The notes: generated from the sequence alone by a model not told the origin. Shown: positions 9,901 through 19,773, counted from the stretch's first letter. The stretch is DNA of 23,959 bases from Polynucleobacter meluiroseus (GCA_943328715.2 CALQBB020000001.1:1-23959), one strand, 5' to 3'. A program made the numbers and translations.

Positions 9901-11272
9901 TCGGTTGGAAAGCTTGGATACCTAAACGGTGAAGTGTAGGGGCACGGTTCAAAAGAACTGGGTGTCCTTTCAATACATTTTCTAAAATATCCCAAACAAC
10001 TGGCTCTTTACGGTCAACGATTTTCTTTGCAGATTTAACCGTTTTCACGATACCACGTTCGATCATCTTACGAATGATAAACGGTTTGTAAAGTTCCGCT
10101 GCCATGTCTTTTGGAAGACCACATTCGTGTAATTTCAAATCTGGACCTACAACAATAACTGAACGTGCTGAATAATCCACACGTTTTCCAAGTAAGTTTT
10201 GACGGAAACGACCTTGTTTACCTTTCAATGAATCAGAAAGGGATTTCAATGCACGGTTTGATTCCGTTTTAACAGCACTTGATTTTCTTGAGTTATCGAA
10301 CAAGGAATCAACAGACTCTTGCAACATACGTTTTTCATTACGTAAGATTACTTCTGGAGCTTTGATTTCGATCAATCTTTTCAAACGATTGTTACGGATT
10401 ATCACACGACGATATAAGTCATTCAAATCCGATGTCGCGAAACGACCACCATCAAGTGGAACTAACGGACGTAATTCAGGTGGAATAACAGGTACCACTT
10501 TCACAATCATCCATTCAGGACGATTATCGATACGTGTTTGAGAATCCTTCATTGCTTCAACTACTTGAAGACGTTTCAACGCTTCATTTTTACGTTGAAC
10601 TGAAGTTTCGTTTTCTGCTTGATCACGAAGGGTATATGATAATTCTTCTAGGTTTAATCCTTTCAATAAATCATACAACGCTTCCGCCCCCATTTTAGCA
10701 ACAAACTTGTTTGGATCTGAATCCTCTAAGTATTGATTTTCTTTTGGTAAGGCATCAAGGATATCCAAATATTCTTCTTCCGTTAAGAAGTCGAATTTTT
10801 TCAAGTTCACATTATCCAATTCCAAAGCAGCTCCTGGATTAATCACCGCATAGCGCTCGTAATAGATAATTTGATCCAACTTTTTCGTTGGCAACCCTAG
10901 TAAGTAACCAATTTTGTTCGGTAAAGAACGGAAGTACCAGATATGCGCTACTGGAACCACCAATGAGATGTGTCCCATACGCTCTCTACGCACTTTCTTC
11001 TCTGTTACTTCAACTCCACAACGGTCACATACGATTCCTTTGTAACGAATTCTTTTGTATTTACCACAGTGACATTCATAGTCTTTTACTGGACCAAAAA
11101 TGCGCTCACAGAACAATCCGTCACGTTCTGGTTTGTACGTACGGTAGTTGATTGTCTCTGGCTTTAACACCTCACCACTTGAATTCTCCAGGATGATTTC
11201 TGGAGAAGCTAATGATATCGTGATTTTATTAAAGCTACTTTGTTTTTTTGGTATTTCTCTTTTGAAAGCCAT
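6983..11272 (-). CDS. rpoC: RNA polymerase subunit beta-prime
   Basis: A 1429-residue catalytic subunit of RNA polymerase. The N-terminal zinc site has C67, C69, C82 and C85. The lid/rudder and bridge regions follow, and the metal-binding active-site motif NADFDGDQM lies at 475-483 with Asp 477, 479 and 481 holding the catalytic magnesium. The second zinc site is C826, C900, C907 and C910 ([11 protein letters not shown]). The trigger loop/bridge helix segment [17 protein letters not shown] is intact, as is the C-terminal region. The length is normal for Bacteroidota. ATG 11270-11272 is 30 bases after the rpoB stop, so rpoB and rpoC are co-transcribed. The gene ends at a strong terminator, with no DUF3467 gene following it here. 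Confidence 0.99.
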   Translation of the reverse strand: MAFKREIPKKQSSFNKITISLASPEIILENSSGEVLKPETINYRTYKPERDGLFCERIFGPVKDYECHCGKYKRIRYKGIVCDRCGVEVTEKKVRRERMGHISLVVPVAHIWYFRSLPNKIGYLLGLPTKKLDQIIYYERYAVINPGAALELDNVNLKKFDFLTEEEYLDILDALPKENQYLEDSDPNKFVAKMGAEALYDLLKGLNLEELSYTLRDQAENETSVQRKNEALKRLQVVEAMKDSQTRIDNRPEWMIVKVVPVIPPELRPLVPLDGGRFATSDLNDLYRRVIIRNNRLKRLIEIKAPEVILRNEKRMLQESVDSLFDNSRKSSAVKTESNRALKSLSDSLKGKQGRFRQNLLGKRVDYSARSVIVVGPDLKLHECGLPKDMAAELYKPFIIRKMIERGIVKTVKSAKKIVDRKEPVVWDILENVLKGHPVLLNRAPTLHRLGIQAFQPKLIEGKAIRLHPLVTTAFNADFDGDQMAVHLPLGNAAILEAQMLMLASHNILNPANGAPIAVPSQDMVLGLYYITKGKLSVEGDIVKGQDGIFYSPKEVIIAYNEKKLDLHARIKVKSYDLGKSGEPELMLIETTCGRVMFNENVPREVGYINDVLTKKALRDIIGEVLKICGTSRTAQFLDDIKGLGYEMAFRGGLSFNLDDIIIPKEKEVLVGKAENEVKEVMMNYNMGLITNNERYNQIIDIWTHTNSRLTATLMDQLKTDRQGFNSIYMMYDSGARGSKEQIRQLSGMRGLMAKPQKSGASVQEIIENPILSNFKEGLSILEYFISTHGARKGLADTALKTADAGYLTRRLVDVAQDVVINSNDCGTLRGIVATALKKNDEVVEPLYDRILGRTSVHDVYLPDTDELIIAAGDLISEDIANTISKAGIEEVEIRSVLTCEMRRGVCSKCYGRNLANHRLAQRGDAVGVVAAQSIGEPGTQLTLRTFHVGGTASNIADISDLKAKANGKLEIDELRTIERKNADGNVQIIVVGRSAELKITDEKTGITVMTANVPYGSELMVSGETKIKKGDVICKWDPYNAVIISEVSGKVVFDGIIENITYREEVDEQTGFTEKVIIESRDKKKSPAIHIIDPKTKEILREYSIPVNAHISVTEGDKIEAGVIMVKIPRLAGKTGDITGGLPRVTELFEARNPSNPAVVSEIDGTAAFGNVKRGNREIIITSKLGEVRKYLVPLSKHILVQQNDFVRAGQPLSDGAITPNDILNIEGPTKVQEYIVNEIQEVYRLQGVKINDKHFEVIVRQMMLKAQIIESGDTRFLEGQSIHKADIMEANDALYGMMFVKEAGDSAELKKGQLVSVRRLRDENSKLKREDKTLVEAREAMPATSTPLLQGITRASLQTQSFISAASFQETTKVLNEAAISGKEDHLLGLKENVIVGHLIPAGTGVREYQSMIVGSQEAYDEMLQDA

Positions 11273-11302
11273 TTTTTATATAATGTTTTCGTTATTAATC
11301 AA

Positions 11303-14300
11303 TTAGTCCATCGATACGTTCAAACACAATCCGCGAAGCTCGTGTAACAATACATTGAAAGATTCTGGAATTCCTGGTTCAGGAATGTTATCACCTTTCA
11401 CAATTGCTTCATATGCTTTCGCACGGCCCATCACGTCATCAGATTTAACCGTTAAGATTTCTTGAAGGATGTTAGCAGCACCAAATGCTTCTAGTGCCCA
11501 AACCTCCATCTCACCAAAACGCTGACCTCCAAATTGCGCCTTACCACCAAGTGGTTGTTGCGTAATCAATGAGTATGGTCCGATTGAACGAGCGTGCATT
11601 TTGTCATCTACCATGTGTGATAATTTCAACATGTAAATTACCCCAACAGTTGCTGGTTGATGGAAACGTTCTCCTGTTCCACCATCGTACAAGTACGTTT
11701 TACCGGATTTAGGAACGCCTGCTTTCGCTGTCCACTCATCAATTTCAGACGGTTTAGCACCATCAAAAATCGGAGTTGCGAACTTCATGCCTAATTTTTC
11801 ACCTGCCCAACCAAGAACAGTTTCATAAATTTGACCAAGGTTCATACGAGAAGGTACACCAAGTGGATTCAATACGATGTCAACTGGTGTTCCATCTTCA
11901 AGGAAAGGCATGTCCTCTTGACGAACGATGTTCGCTACGATTCCTTTATTTCCGTGACGTCCCGCCATTTTATCTCCCACTTTCAATTTACGTTTCTTAG
12001 CAACATAAACTTTCGCCAATTTCACGATTCCAGCTGGAAGTTCATCTCCAACAGAAATATGGAATTTACGACGTTTGTAATTACCAAGTAAATCGTTTGC
12101 TTTGATATTAAAGTTGTGAATTACACGACTAATCAATTGGTTGATTTTCGCATCTGAACTCCAGTTTAATGGATTCACAATGGAATAATCCAATGCCATC
12201 AACGCTTTATTCGTGAATTTCGTTCCTTTCTTGATCAACTCTTCTTTGAAGTTGTTGTAAACGCCTGAAGATTTGTGCTCACCTAAAATGACCATCAATT
12301 TCTCCGCAAGTTTTTCCTTCAAATCAGCAAAATCTTTTTGGTATTCTGCGTCGATTGTTTCTAAGATTGGTTTATCCTGAGATTTTGATTTACGGTCTTT
12401 AATTGCTCTTGAGAACAATTTTTTCTCGATAACGACTCCACGTAAAGACGGACCAGCTTTCAACGAAGCATCCTTCACATCTCCTGCTTTATCACCAAAG
12501 ATTGCACGTAATAATTTCTCTTCTGGAGATGGATCAGTTTCACCTTTTGGAGTGATTTTACCGATCAAGATATCACCTTCACGGATTTCAGCTCCGATGC
12601 GGATCAATCCGTTCTCATCTAAATCTTTCGTTGCTTCTTCACTTACGTTTGGAATATCAGAAGTTAACTCTTCCATTCCACGTTTTGTGTCACGTACTTC
12701 CAATGAATACTCATCGATGTGAACACTTGTAAAGATATCATCACGAACAACTTTTTCAGAAATTACAATCGCATCCTCGAAGTTGTATCCTTTCCATGGC
12801 ATGAATGCCACTTTCAAGTTTTGACCTAAAGCCAACTCTCCTGCTTGCGTTGCATATCCTTCACAAAGCACTTGTCCTCTTTCTACGCGATCGCCTTTTT
12901 GAACAATCGGTTTCAAGTTGATACATGTGCTTTGATTGGTTTTCATGAATTTTGTTAATCCATAACGAGTTACCTCGCTATCAAAACTCACCATTTTATC
13001 TTCTTCGTTCCAATCATAACGAATAACGATTTCATTCGCATCCACATACTCTACTGTTCCAGTTCCTTCAGCGTTGATTAGCACACGTGAATCACGAGCT
13101 ACTAAACGCTCAATTCCTGTTCCAACGATTGGAGAATTTGGACGTAATAATGGAACTGCTTGACGTTGCATGTTTGATCCCATCAATGCACGGTTGGCAT
13201 CATCATGCTCCAAGAATGGAATAGATGAAGCGGCAATCGATGCAATTTGATTGGCACCAACGTCCATCAAATTCAAATCTTTCGGTGCAACAACTGGGAA
13301 GTCACCTTCGAAACGTGCTTTTACTACATCAGACAAGAAGTTTCCTTTATCATCCATCACAGCATTCGCTTGTGCGATCATTTTTGAATCTTCTTCCTCT
13401 GCTGCTAAATAAACTGGTTCTTCGTTTAAAACAACTTTACCATTCTCTACGCGACGGTATGGTGTTTCAATGAAACCTAATTTGTTTACTTTAGCAAATA
13501 CACACAAAGAAGAAATCAAACCAATGTTTGGTCCTTCCGGTGTTTCAATCGTACACAGACGACCGTAGTGTGTGTAGTGAACGTCACGAACCTCGAATCC
13601 TGCTCTTTCACGAGAAAGTCCGCCTGGTCCTAGTGCCGATAGACGGCGCTTGTGTGTTACCTCAGAAAGTGGATTGGTTTGATCCATGAACTGAGAAAGT
13701 TGATTTGTTCCAAAGAATGAGTTAATCACTGACGAAAGCGTTTTCGCATTGATTAAGTCAATTGGAGTAAATACTTCATTATCACGTACGTTCATACGCT
13801 CACGGATTGTTCTTGCCATTCTAGCAAGTCCAACACCGAATTGCGCATACAATTGTTCACCAACTGTTCGAACACGACGATTAGATAAGTGGTCAATATC
13901 ATCGATATCTGCTTTCGAGTTAATTAACTCGATCAAATATTTAATGATGTTAATGATATCAGTTTTTGTTAAAACTCGAGATTCTTCAGAATCATCTAAT
14001 CCAAGTTTCTTGTTCAAACGGAAACGTCCAACTTCACCTAAATCATAACGCGCATCAGAGAAGAATAATTTCTCAAATACTCCTTTTGCCGTCTCATAAT
14101 CGGGCGGATCTGCGTTACGTAATTGACGGTAAATGTGTTCAACCGCTTCTTTTTCAGAGTTGGAAGTATCTTTTTGTAAAGTATTGTAGATGATCGTGTA
14201 ATCCGTTGAATTACCATCCTCTTTGTGTAAAATCAATGATTTCGCACCAGAGTCCATAATAGACTCTAAATGCTCTTCACCGATTACTAATTCACGATCA

Positions 14301-15112
14301 AGGATTACCTCGTTACGTTCGATTGATACAACTTCTCCTGTATCCTCATCAACGAAATCTTCAATCCATGTTTTTAATACCCTTGCAGCTAAACGACGTC
14401 CAACTAATTTCTTCAAATTGGCTTTATTGACCTTGACTTCATCAGCCAATCCAAAAATCTCTAGGATATCACGATCTGTTTCGTATCCAATTGCGCGGAA
14501 CAAAGTTGTAACAGGCAATTTTTTCTTACGATCGATGTAAGCATACATGATGTTGTTGATATCTGTCGCGAATTCAATCCAAGAACCTTTGAAAGGAATA
14601 ATACGAGCAGAATATAATTTTGTCCCATTTGCGTGACGGCTTTGGCCGAAGAACACACCTGGTGAACGGTGCAATTGGGAAACGATAACACGTTCAGCAC
14701 CATTTACAACGAAAGACCCTTTCGGTGTCATATAAGGAATTGTACCTAAATAAACATCCTGTACGATGGTTTCAAAATCCTCATGTTCAGGATCGGTACA
14801 ATATAATTTCAATTTAGCCTTTAAAGGAACACTATACGTTAATCCGCGTTCGATACATTCTTCGATAGAATATCTCGGTGGATCAACAAAGTAGTCTAAA
14901 AACTCCAATACAAATTGGTTTCTTGTATCGGTAATGGGAAAGTTTTCTGCGAAAACTTTAAATAAACCTTCACTATCACGATTCTCAGGGGTTGTTTCCA
15001 ACTGAAAGAATTCCTGGAAGGATTTTAATTGAATCTCCAGGAAATCTGGATACTCAAATTGATTTTTGCTTGAAGCAAAATTAATTCGGGTTGAATTATT
15101 TGATGTTGCCAA
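11303..15112 (-). CDS. rpoB: RNA polymerase subunit beta (TTG start)
   Basis: A 1269-residue subunit of RNA polymerase. The start is TTG (15110-15112). Reading upstream in frame there is no ATG or GTG before a TGA stop at 15146-15148, and the resulting N-terminus [17 protein letters not shown] matches the usual start of Bacteroidota RpoB. The rifampicin region [30 protein letters not shown] (given in parts: [10 protein letters not shown] at 467-476, [10 protein letters not shown] at 477-486, [10 protein letters not shown] at 487-496) keeps the sensitive residues D, S, H, R and S. Cluster II reads [10 protein letters not shown], with T521 in place of the usual proline. The C-terminal segments [23 protein letters not shown] are intact. 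It lies after a hairpin terminator/attenuator that separates it from rplL, and before rpoC. Confidence 0.99.
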   Translation of the reverse strand: MATSNNSTRINFASSKNQFEYPDFLEIQLKSFQEFFQLETTPENRDSEGLFKVFAENFPITDTRNQFVLEFLDYFVDPPRYSIEECIERGLTYSVPLKAKLKLYCTDPEHEDFETIVQDVYLGTIPYMTPKGSFVVNGAERVIVSQLHRSPGVFFGQSRHANGTKLYSARIIPFKGSWIEFATDINNIMYAYIDRKKKLPVTTLFRAIGYETDRDILEIFGLADEVKVNKANLKKLVGRRLAARVLKTWIEDFVDEDTGEVVSIERNEVILDRELVIGEEHLESIMDSGAKSLILHKEDGNSTDYTIIYNTLQKDTSNSEKEAVEHIYRQLRNADPPDYETAKGVFEKLFFSDARYDLGEVGRFRLNKKLGLDDSEESRVLTKTDIINIIKYLIELINSKADIDDIDHLSNRRVRTVGEQLYAQFGVGLARMARTIRERMNVRDNEVFTPIDLINAKTLSSVINSFFGTNQLSQFMDQTNPLSEVTHKRRLSALGPGGLSRERAGFEVRDVHYTHYGRLCTIETPEGPNIGLISSLCVFAKVNKLGFIETPYRRVENGKVVLNEEPVYLAAEEEDSKMIAQANAVMDDKGNFLSDVVKARFEGDFPVVAPKDLNLMDVGANQIASIAASSIPFLEHDDANRALMGSNMQRQAVPLLRPNSPIVGTGIERLVARDSRVLINAEGTGTVEYVDANEIVIRYDWNEEDKMVSFDSEVTRYGLTKFMKTNQSTCINLKPIVQKGDRVERGQVLCEGYATQAGELALGQNLKVAFMPWKGYNFEDAIVISEKVVRDDIFTSVHIDEYSLEVRDTKRGMEELTSDIPNVSEEATKDLDENGLIRIGAEIREGDILIGKITPKGETDPSPEEKLLRAIFGDKAGDVKDASLKAGPSLRGVVIEKKLFSRAIKDRKSKSQDKPILETIDAEYQKDFADLKEKLAEKLMVILGEHKSSGVYNNFKEELIKKGTKFTNKALMALDYSIVNPLNWSSDAKINQLISRVIHNFNIKANDLLGNYKRRKFHISVGDELPAGIVKLAKVYVAKKRKLKVGDKMAGRHGNKGIVANIVRQEDMPFLEDGTPVDIVLNPLGVPSRMNLGQIYETVLGWAGEKLGMKFATPIFDGAKPSEIDEWTAKAGVPKSGKTYLYDGGTGERFHQPATVGVIYMLKLSHMVDDKMHARSIGPYSLITQQPLGGKAQFGGQRFGEMEVWALEAFGAANILQEILTVKSDDVMGRAKAYEAIVKGDNIPEPGIPESFNVLLHELRGLCLNVSMD

Positions 15113-15160
15113 GGCTTTTGTTTTTTTAGTTATTCGATTATTCTGTCAAAATCAACATGC

Positions 15161-15207
15161 GAAAAAACAGGAGAAGGCATCCGCTAAAATAGCGGTGCCT
15201 TTCCTGT
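15161..15207 (-). terminator. rplL-rpoB intergenic terminator/attenuator
   Basis: An 18-bp stem (15167-15186 pairs with 15190-15207, AAA loop) is broken only by a bulged G at 15173 and a bulged T at 15180. On the minus strand a run of six T follows (15161-15166). It lies 16 bases after the rplL stop. Since rpoBC has no obvious promoter of its own in the remaining ~50 bases, it probably acts as a partial terminator that sets the ratio of ribosomal proteins to RNA polymerase. Confidence 0.85.
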
Positions 15208-15223
15208 AATATTGTGGGATTAA

Positions 15224-15601
15224 TTACTTAACCTCAACTTCAGCTCCAGCTTCTTCTAAAGCTTTTTTAAGACCTTCAGCCTCGTCTTTAGATACTGCTT
15301 CTTTCAATGTTGTTGGAGCACCGTCTACTAAGTCTTTAGACTCTTTCAAACCGTTTCCTGTTAATTCTTTAACAAGTTTAACTACAGCTAGTTTGTTTGG
15401 TCCACCAGCTTTCAAGATTACGTCGAACTCAGTTTTCTCAGCAGCAGCTTCGACTGCATCAGCAGCACCACCGGCCATCATTACTGGAGCAGCCGCAGCT
15501 GGTTCGATTCCGTACTCATCTTTTAAAATTGTTGCTAACTCGCTTACTTCTTTTACTGTAAGGTTAACTAACGTTTCTGCAATTTGCTTTAAATCAGCCA
15601 T
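15224..15601 (-). CDS. rplL: 50S ribosomal protein L7/L12
   Basis: A 125-residue acidic ribosomal stalk protein. The N-terminal dimerisation domain (about 1-32, [19 protein letters not shown]) is joined by an alanine/glycine-rich hinge (about 34-52) to the C-terminal domain that recruits translation GTPases ([20 protein letters not shown], then [13 protein letters not shown]). The length is standard. ATG 15599-15601 lies 36 bases after the rplJ stop. It is the last ribosomal gene before the rplL-rpoB hairpin and is expected to be made in about fourfold excess over L10. Confidence 0.98.
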   Translation of the reverse strand: MADLKQIAETLVNLTVKEVSELATILKDEYGIEPAAAAPVMMAGGAADAVEAAAEKTEFDVILKAGGPNKLAVVKLVKELTGNGLKESKDLVDGAPTTLKEAVSKDEAEGLKKALEEAGAEVEVK

Positions 15602-15637
15602 TTTATTTTAATTTAAAAAAGGTTATTATTAATTAAT

Positions 15638-16159
15638 TTATGCTCGTTCTTCGAGCGTTTTAAGGATTCCAGCGATTGTATTACCAGAACCTTTAAGAGC
15701 AGACAATACATTTTGAGCAGGACTCTGCAACATTCCAATGATTTGACCAACCAATTCTTCTTTACTTTTCAGTGATTCAAGAACTTTTAATTGATCATCT
15801 CCAATGAAAATTGCCTCATCAATGTATGCACCTTTCAAAAGTGGTTTTGGTGATTTCTTACGGAAATCAGCAATCAATTTTGCAGGAGCATTAGCCACTT
15901 CGCTGAACATTACAGAAGTTGAACCTTTCAACACATCTCTCAATGCGCCAAAATCTTTCCCTTCTACTTGGTCCATCGCTTTTTGAAGCAATGCATTCTT
16001 CACTACACGCAATGAAATGTTTGTTTGAAAACATCTTCTACGTAAAGCGTTTATTGTCTCTACTGTTAATTCTGCTGTGTCTGCTAGATACAACACATTG
16101 TTAGCAGTTAAATCTGCCGCCAAATCGCTGATGTACTTCGCTTTTTCTTCTCTTGTCAT
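15638..16159 (-). CDS. rplJ: 50S ribosomal protein L10
   Basis: A 173-residue protein forming the base of the L7/L12 stalk and binding 23S rRNA with L11. Visible family signs are the N-terminal REEKAKYISDL, the RNA-binding segment TNISLRVVKNALLQKAM, and the C-terminal helix (LQSPAQNVLSALKGSGNTI) on which L7/L12 dimers dock. The start ATG 16157-16159 is only 11 bases after the rplA stop, so there is no room for the long intergenic L10-binding leader known from E. coli. Any L10 autoregulation would need a site inside rplA or elsewhere. Confidence 0.98.
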   Translation of the reverse strand: MTREEKAKYISDLAADLTANNVLYLADTAELTVETINALRRRCFQTNISLRVVKNALLQKAMDQVEGKDFGALRDVLKGSTSVMFSEVANAPAKLIADFRKKSPKPLLKGAYIDEAIFIGDDQLKVLESLKSKEELVGQIIGMLQSPAQNVLSALKGSGNTIAGILKTLEERA

Positions 16160-16170
16160 TTTCTTAAGTA

Positions 16171-16866
16171 TTAAGCAGTAACAGACTTCGCGTCAATTTG
16201 TATCCCTGGACTCATCGTTGAGCTCAGGTAGATACTTTTAATATAAGTACCTTTTGCAGCAGATGGTTTTAATTTCACTAGTTGTTGAATCAACTCAAAC
16301 GCATTTTCGCGAATTTTGTCACCATCAAAACTAACTTTACCAACCGATGAGTGAATGATACCGTATTTATCAACTTTAAAGTCGATTTTACCAGCTTTCA
16401 CTTCAGTTACAGCTTTACCTATTTCCATAGTTACCGTACCTGTTTTCGGGTTTGGCATTAAACCGCGTGGACCTAAAACGCGTCCAAGTGCACCTACTTT
16501 ACCCATAACTGAAGGCATCGTAATAATTACGTCGATATCTGTCCAACCACTTTTGATTTTGTCAATGTAGTCATCAAGTCCAACATATTCTGCACCTGCT
16601 TCGATTGCTTCTTTTTCCTTGTCCGGAGTACAAAGTACGAGTACTTTAATATCCTTTCCGGTTCCATGAGGCAATGCAACAGTTCCACGTACCATTTGAT
16701 TCGCTTTACGAGGATCAACCCCTAAACGAACACAAACATCTACAGAGGCATCGAATTTGGTTGTAGAAATTCCCTTCACCAAATCACATGCTTCAGATAG
16801 AGTGTAGATCTTCGTCAAATCAAATTTGGACAAGATCTCTTTTCTTTTTTTAGAAACTCTTTTCAT
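16171..16866 (-). CDS. rplA: 50S ribosomal protein L1
   Basis: A 231-residue protein of the L1 stalk, which helps release deacylated tRNA from the E site. Family segments visible are the N-terminal [62 protein letters not shown] (read in two parts around residues 118-142) and [21 protein letters not shown]. The length is normal. It starts 9 bases after rplK. In many bacteria L1 also represses its own operon by binding the rplK leader; a candidate site is annotated at 17338-17390. Confidence 0.98.
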   Translation of the reverse strand: MKRVSKKRKEILSKFDLTKIYTLSEACDLVKGISTTKFDASVDVCVRLGVDPRKANQMVRGTVALPHGTGKDIKVLVLCTPDKEKEAIEAGAEYVGLDDYIDKIKSGWTDIDVIITMPSVMGKVGALGRVLGPRGLMPNPKTGTVTMEIGKAVTEVKAGKIDFKVDKYGIIHSSVGKVSFDGDKIRENAFELIQQLVKLKPSAAKGTYIKSIYLSSTMSPGIQIDAKSVTA

Positions 16867-16875
16867 AACAATTAA

Positions 16876-17322
16876 TTATTTGGATTGAGGAGCGACTCCA
16901 CCTTTAACGGTTACCCCCATACTTCTTGCTGTTCCTGCAACCATGCGCATCGCTGCATCAACGGTAAAACAATTCAAATCAGGTAATTTATCTTCTGCGA
17001 TCATGCGAATTTGATCCCAAGAAATGGAAGCAACTTTTACACGATTTGGCTCAGATGAACCTTTTTTGATTTTTGTGTGTTCGATGATTTGTACCGCTGC
17101 CGGTGGTGTTTTAAGAACGAAATCAAAGGATTTATCACCATAAACAGTGATAACAACTGGAACTACCTTACCCATTTTATCTTGAGTACGAGCATTAAAC
17201 TGCTTACAAAACTCCATGATATTTACACCTTTCGCACCCAAAGCAGGTCCGATTGGTGGTGATGGGTTGGCTGCGCCTCCTTTGATCTGCAATTTGATCA
17301 ATGCTGCTACTTCTTTAGCCAT
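16876..17322 (-). CDS. rplK: 50S ribosomal protein L11
   Basis: A 148-residue protein that binds the GTPase-associated region of 23S rRNA. The N-terminal domain has [20 protein letters not shown] with the proline-rich helix and the [13 protein letters not shown] segment. The C-terminal RNA-binding domain has KTPPAAVQI and ends in [10 protein letters not shown]. The length is normal (about 140-148). ATG 17320-17322 follows an 82-base gap after nusG, the longest gap in the secE-to-rplL part of the cluster, and that gap holds a structured element. Confidence 0.98.
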   Translation of the reverse strand: MAKEVAALIKLQIKGGAANPSPPIGPALGAKGVNIMEFCKQFNARTQDKMGKVVPVVITVYGDKSFDFVLKTPPAAVQIIEHTKIKKGSSEPNRVKVASISWDQIRMIAEDKLPDLNCFTVDAAMRMVAGTARSMGVTVKGGVAPQSK

Positions 17323-17337
17323 ATATATTAAAATTAT

Positions 17338-17390
17338 GTAGTCAACGTGAATCAGTGATGGGAAGCTTTAATCATCGGACTCACTCCTAC
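17338..17390 (-). promoter_or_regulatory. candidate L1-binding leader element before rplK
   Basis: In the minus-strand RNA an outer helix GUAG (17387-17390) pairs with CUAC (17338-17341). After a GA / GUUGA internal loop an inner helix GUGAGUC (17378-17384) pairs with GAUUCAC (17347-17353). GAUG (17373-17376) can further pair with CAUC (17357-17360). Two short helices joined by an asymmetric loop, ending 15 bases before the rplK ATG, resemble the L1 site of 23S rRNA and of known L11-L1 leaders (established for E. coli and methanogens). Assignment to L1 is inference. Confidence 0.45.
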
Positions 17391-17404
17391 GGTTAATACA
17401 AATT

Positions 17405-17956
17405 CTACCCTTCTTTCTCAACCTGCATATAGCTGAGTTCCAAAAGGTTTTTTCGGCCAAATATTTTGACCATTACTTTTAATTTTTTCTTCTCTTCGTT
17501 GATTTCATCCACAACACCAGTAAAGTTGTTGAATGGACCATCAATTACTTTAACAGACTCTCCAACAACAAAAGGAATTTTTAACTCTTCTTCGGATGTT
17601 GCTAATTCATCTACTTTACCTAGGATTCTGTTTACCTCTGCTAAGCGCATTGGAACAGGTTCACCACCTTTGACAGTACCAAGAAATCCGATAACGTTTG
17701 GAATACTTTTAATAACGTGACTTACCTCACCTACTAATGCAGCTTCAATTAATACATATCCTGGTAAAAAAGCCTTTTCTTTGTTGACTTTTTTTCCATT
17801 CTGTATTTTGAAAACCTTCTCGGTTGGGATGAGAACTTGATTCACATAATCATTCAGTTTCATTCGAGAAATTTCTAACTCAAGGTACTCCTTAACTTTC
17901 TTTTCCTTGCCACTTACGGCACGAACTACATACCATTTCTTAACAATTTCTGCCAT
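17405..17956 (-). CDS. nusG: transcription termination/antitermination factor NusG
   Basis: A 183-residue protein that binds RNA polymerase and links it to ribosomes or other factors. The NGN domain begins KKWYVVRAVSGKEKKVKEYLE and includes NGKKVNKEKAFLPGYVLIEA. The C-terminal KOW domain is VGESVKVIDGPFNNFTGVVDEI. I chose ATG 17954-17956. A longer frame opens at 18007, but its extra 17 residues overlap secE and are not part of the family; the chosen start leaves 11 bases after the secE stop. rplK follows after 82 bases. Confidence 0.97.
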   Translation of the reverse strand: MAEIVKKWYVVRAVSGKEKKVKEYLELEISRMKLNDYVNQVLIPTEKVFKIQNGKKVNKEKAFLPGYVLIEAALVGEVSHVIKSIPNVIGFLGTVKGGEPVPMRLAEVNRILGKVDELATSEEELKIPFVVGESVKVIDGPFNNFTGVVDEINEEKKKLKVMVKIFGRKNLLELSYMQVEKEG

Positions 17957-17967
17957 TACTGTATTTG

Positions 17968-18189
17968 TTAGAATGATCCGTAAATAAAACCTAGTAATCC
18001 TTTCCACAAAGATCCCTCTTCTCCGGAAATACCGAAGGCGTAATCCATTGCGAAAATAAGCAGTGCAATGAGAACAGATGCAACAACTACCAGAATGGTA
18101 TTATTTTGTAGTTCTTTCCAAGTTGGCCACGTTACATTGTGCACCATTTCTTGGTAAGTTTCCTGAAAATATGATCTAATTTTTGACAC
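17968..18189 (-). CDS. secE: preprotein translocase subunit SecE
   Basis: A 73-residue inner-membrane protein that clamps SecY in the Sec translocon. It has the conserved amphipathic segment before the membrane (VHNVTWPTWKELQNNT) and one transmembrane helix (about residues 32-51, LVVVASVLIALLIFAMDYAF), the single-helix form usual outside the gammaproteobacteria. It lies 20 bases after tRNA-Trp and just before nusG, its classic partner. Confidence 0.95.
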   Translation of the reverse strand: MSKIRSYFQETYQEMVHNVTWPTWKELQNNTILVVVASVLIALLIFAMDYAFGISGEEGSLWKGLLGFIYGSF

Positions 18190-18209
18190 TTATTTCAATT
18201 TTAATTGAG

Positions 18210-18282
18210 CACGGGCGGTAGGATTCGAACCCACGACCAATGGTTTTGGAAACCACCACTCTACCAGCTGAGCTACACCCGT
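18210..18282 (-). tRNA. tRNA-Trp (CCA)
   Basis: A 73-nt cloverleaf. The acceptor ACGGGTG pairs with CGCCCGT (one G-U), the D-arm has TAGCTCAGCTGGTAGA, the anticodon loop TTCCAAA gives CCA, and the T-loop has GGGTTCGAATCC. The discriminator is G and no CCA tail is encoded. It sits between tuf and secE, and probably forms part of the same transcript. Confidence 0.95.
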
Positions 18283-18284
18283 TT

Positions 18285-18311
18285 AAAAAGGGGAGTTGTT
18301 AAACTCCCCTT
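18285..18311 (-). terminator. hairpin between tuf and tRNA-Trp
   Basis: A perfect 10-bp stem (18288-18297 with 18302-18311, four-base loop) is followed on the minus strand by a short T run before the tRNA-Trp at 18282. The T run is short, so it may be a partial terminator after tuf or a processing signal for the tRNA. Confidence 0.65.
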
Positions 18312-18334
18312 ACTTAAAACTATGTTGTTTCTTG

Positions 18335-19522
18335 TTAAGCTACGATTTCAGTAACCTGTCCAGCACCTACAGTTCTACCACCCTCACGGATTGCAAAACG
18401 AAGTCCTTTGTCCATTGCAACTGGTACGATCAATTTAACTGTAATTGATACGTTGTCACCTGGCATAACCATCTCGCGTCCGTCTGTTAAGAAGATTTCT
18501 CCTGTAACGTCAGTTGTACGGAAATAGAATTGAGGACGGTATTTATTGTGGAAAGGAGTGTGACGACCACCTTCTTCTTTCTTCAATACATAAATCTCAG
18601 CTTTAAATTCTTGGTGAGGTGTAGTTGAACCTGGTTTACAGATAACCATTCCACGTTTGATTTGAGATTTCTCAATACCACGTAACAATAATCCTGCGTT
18701 ATCACCTGCTTCACCACGATCTAACATTTTACGGAACATCTCAACACCTGTAACTGTAGATGTCAATTTCAATTCACCCATACCTAAGATCTCAACTGGA
18801 TCTCCAGAGTTAATTACACCTGTTTCGATACGACCTGTTACAACTGTACCACGACCTGTAATCGTAAATACGTCTTCAACTGGCATCAAGAATGGTTTGT
18901 CAACATCACGTGGAGGAAGTTCGATGTATGTATCAACTGCATCCATCAACGCATCAATTGTAGCAACCCACTGAGGCTCTCCGTTTAATGCTCCCAAAGC
19001 TGAACCTTGGATAACTGGTGCATTGTCACCATCATATTTATAGAAAGAAAGTAATTCACGTACTTCCATTTCAACTAACTCTAATAACTCTGCATCATCT
19101 ACCATGTCCACTTTGTTCATGAAGACAACTAAACGAGGAACACCAACTTGACGACCAAGAAGGATGTGCTCACGTGTTTGAGGCATTGGGCCATCAGTTG
19201 CAGCAACTACTAAAATCGCTCCATCCATTTGAGCAGCTCCAGTTACCATGTTCTTTACGTAATCGGCGTGACCTGGACAGTCAACGTGTGCGTAGTGACG
19301 GTTTGCTGTTTCGTACTCAATGTGCGAAGTGTTAATAGTGATACCACGCTCTTTTTCTTCGGGCGCGTTATCGATTGAAGAGAAATCACGAACCTGAGCC
19401 AATCCCTTAGAAGCAAGAACGCTAGAGATTGCTGCAGTCAACGTAGTCTTACCATGGTCAACGTGTCCAATAGTACCAATGTTCACGTGTGGTTTGGAAC
19501 GGTCAAAATTTTCCTTAGCCAT
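18335..19522 (-). CDS. tuf: translation elongation factor Tu
   Basis: A 395-residue GTPase that brings aminoacyl-tRNA to the ribosome. G1 is GHVDHGKT (19-26), the switch I segment has EKERGITI, G3 is DCPGH (81-85) and G4 is NKVD (136-139). The domain II segment begins [21 protein letters not shown] and domain III ends with [13 protein letters not shown]. The length is standard. It lies between four tRNA genes and tRNA-Trp/secE, the same order as E. coli tufB. The 91-base leader contains a stable hairpin at 19566-19593. ATG 19520-19522 follows a long A run. Confidence 0.99.
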   Translation of the reverse strand: MAKENFDRSKPHVNIGTIGHVDHGKTTLTAAISSVLASKGLAQVRDFSSIDNAPEEKERGITINTSHIEYETANRHYAHVDCPGHADYVKNMVTGAAQMDGAILVVAATDGPMPQTREHILLGRQVGVPRLVVFMNKVDMVDDAELLELVEMEVRELLSFYKYDGDNAPVIQGSALGALNGEPQWVATIDALMDAVDTYIELPPRDVDKPFLMPVEDVFTITGRGTVVTGRIETGVINSGDPVEILGMGELKLTSTVTGVEMFRKMLDRGEAGDNAGLLLRGIEKSQIKRGMVICKPGSTTPHQEFKAEIYVLKKEEGGRHTPFHNKYRPQFYFRTTDVTGEIFLTDGREMVMPGDNVSITVKLIVPVAMDKGLRFAIREGGRTVGAGQVTEIVA

Positions 19523-19565
19523 TTTTTTTTTGTTACTTAGTTAATAATATATTTATTTATCATAA

Positions 19566-19593
19566 AATCCTTTACCATCAAATGGAAAGGATT
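19566..19593 (-). promoter_or_regulatory. hairpin in the tuf leader
   Basis: AATCCTTT (19566-19573) pairs with AAAGGATT (19586-19593) and CCAT (19575-19578) with ATGG (19582-19585), giving 12 bp with one bulged base and a three-base loop. Only a weak T run follows on the minus strand. It lies between tRNA-Thr(GGU) and tuf and may be an attenuator, an mRNA-stabilising hairpin, or an RNase site separating the tRNAs from tuf. Confidence 0.5.
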
Positions 19594-19613
19594 CAACTTC
19601 TTTTTTCATACTG

Positions 19614-19685
19614 AGCCAATGACGAGAATTGAACTCGTGGCCTCTTCCTTACCAAGGAAGCGCTCTACCCCTGAGCTACACCGGC
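19614..19685 (-). tRNA. tRNA-Thr (GGU)
   Basis: A 72-nt cloverleaf. The acceptor GCCGGTG pairs with CATTGGC (two G-U), the anticodon stem CTTCC/GGAAG holds loop TTGGTAA with anticodon GGU, and the T-loop is GAGTTCAATTCTC. The discriminator is U and no CCA is encoded. It is the fourth tRNA of the cluster upstream of tuf. Confidence 0.95.
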
Positions 19686-19700
19686 GCTCTTTGAAAAGTG

Positions 19701-19773
19701 AGCGGGAGACGAGACTCGAACTCGCGACGTTCAGCTTGGAAGGCTGAAGCTCTACCAACTGAGCTACTCCCGC
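19701..19773 (-). tRNA. tRNA-Gly (UCC)
   Basis: A 73-nt cloverleaf. The acceptor GCGGGAG pairs with CTCCCGC, and the anticodon loop CTTCCAA gives UCC. The D-arm AGCTCAGTTGGTAGAGC and T-arm GAGTTCGAGTCTC are normal. The discriminator is U and no CCA is encoded. Confidence 0.95.

Noticed and set aside
17957..18007. Upstream ATG giving a longer NusG
   Set aside because: The extra 17 residues overlap secE and are not part of the NusG family; ATG 17956 gives the normal N-terminus.
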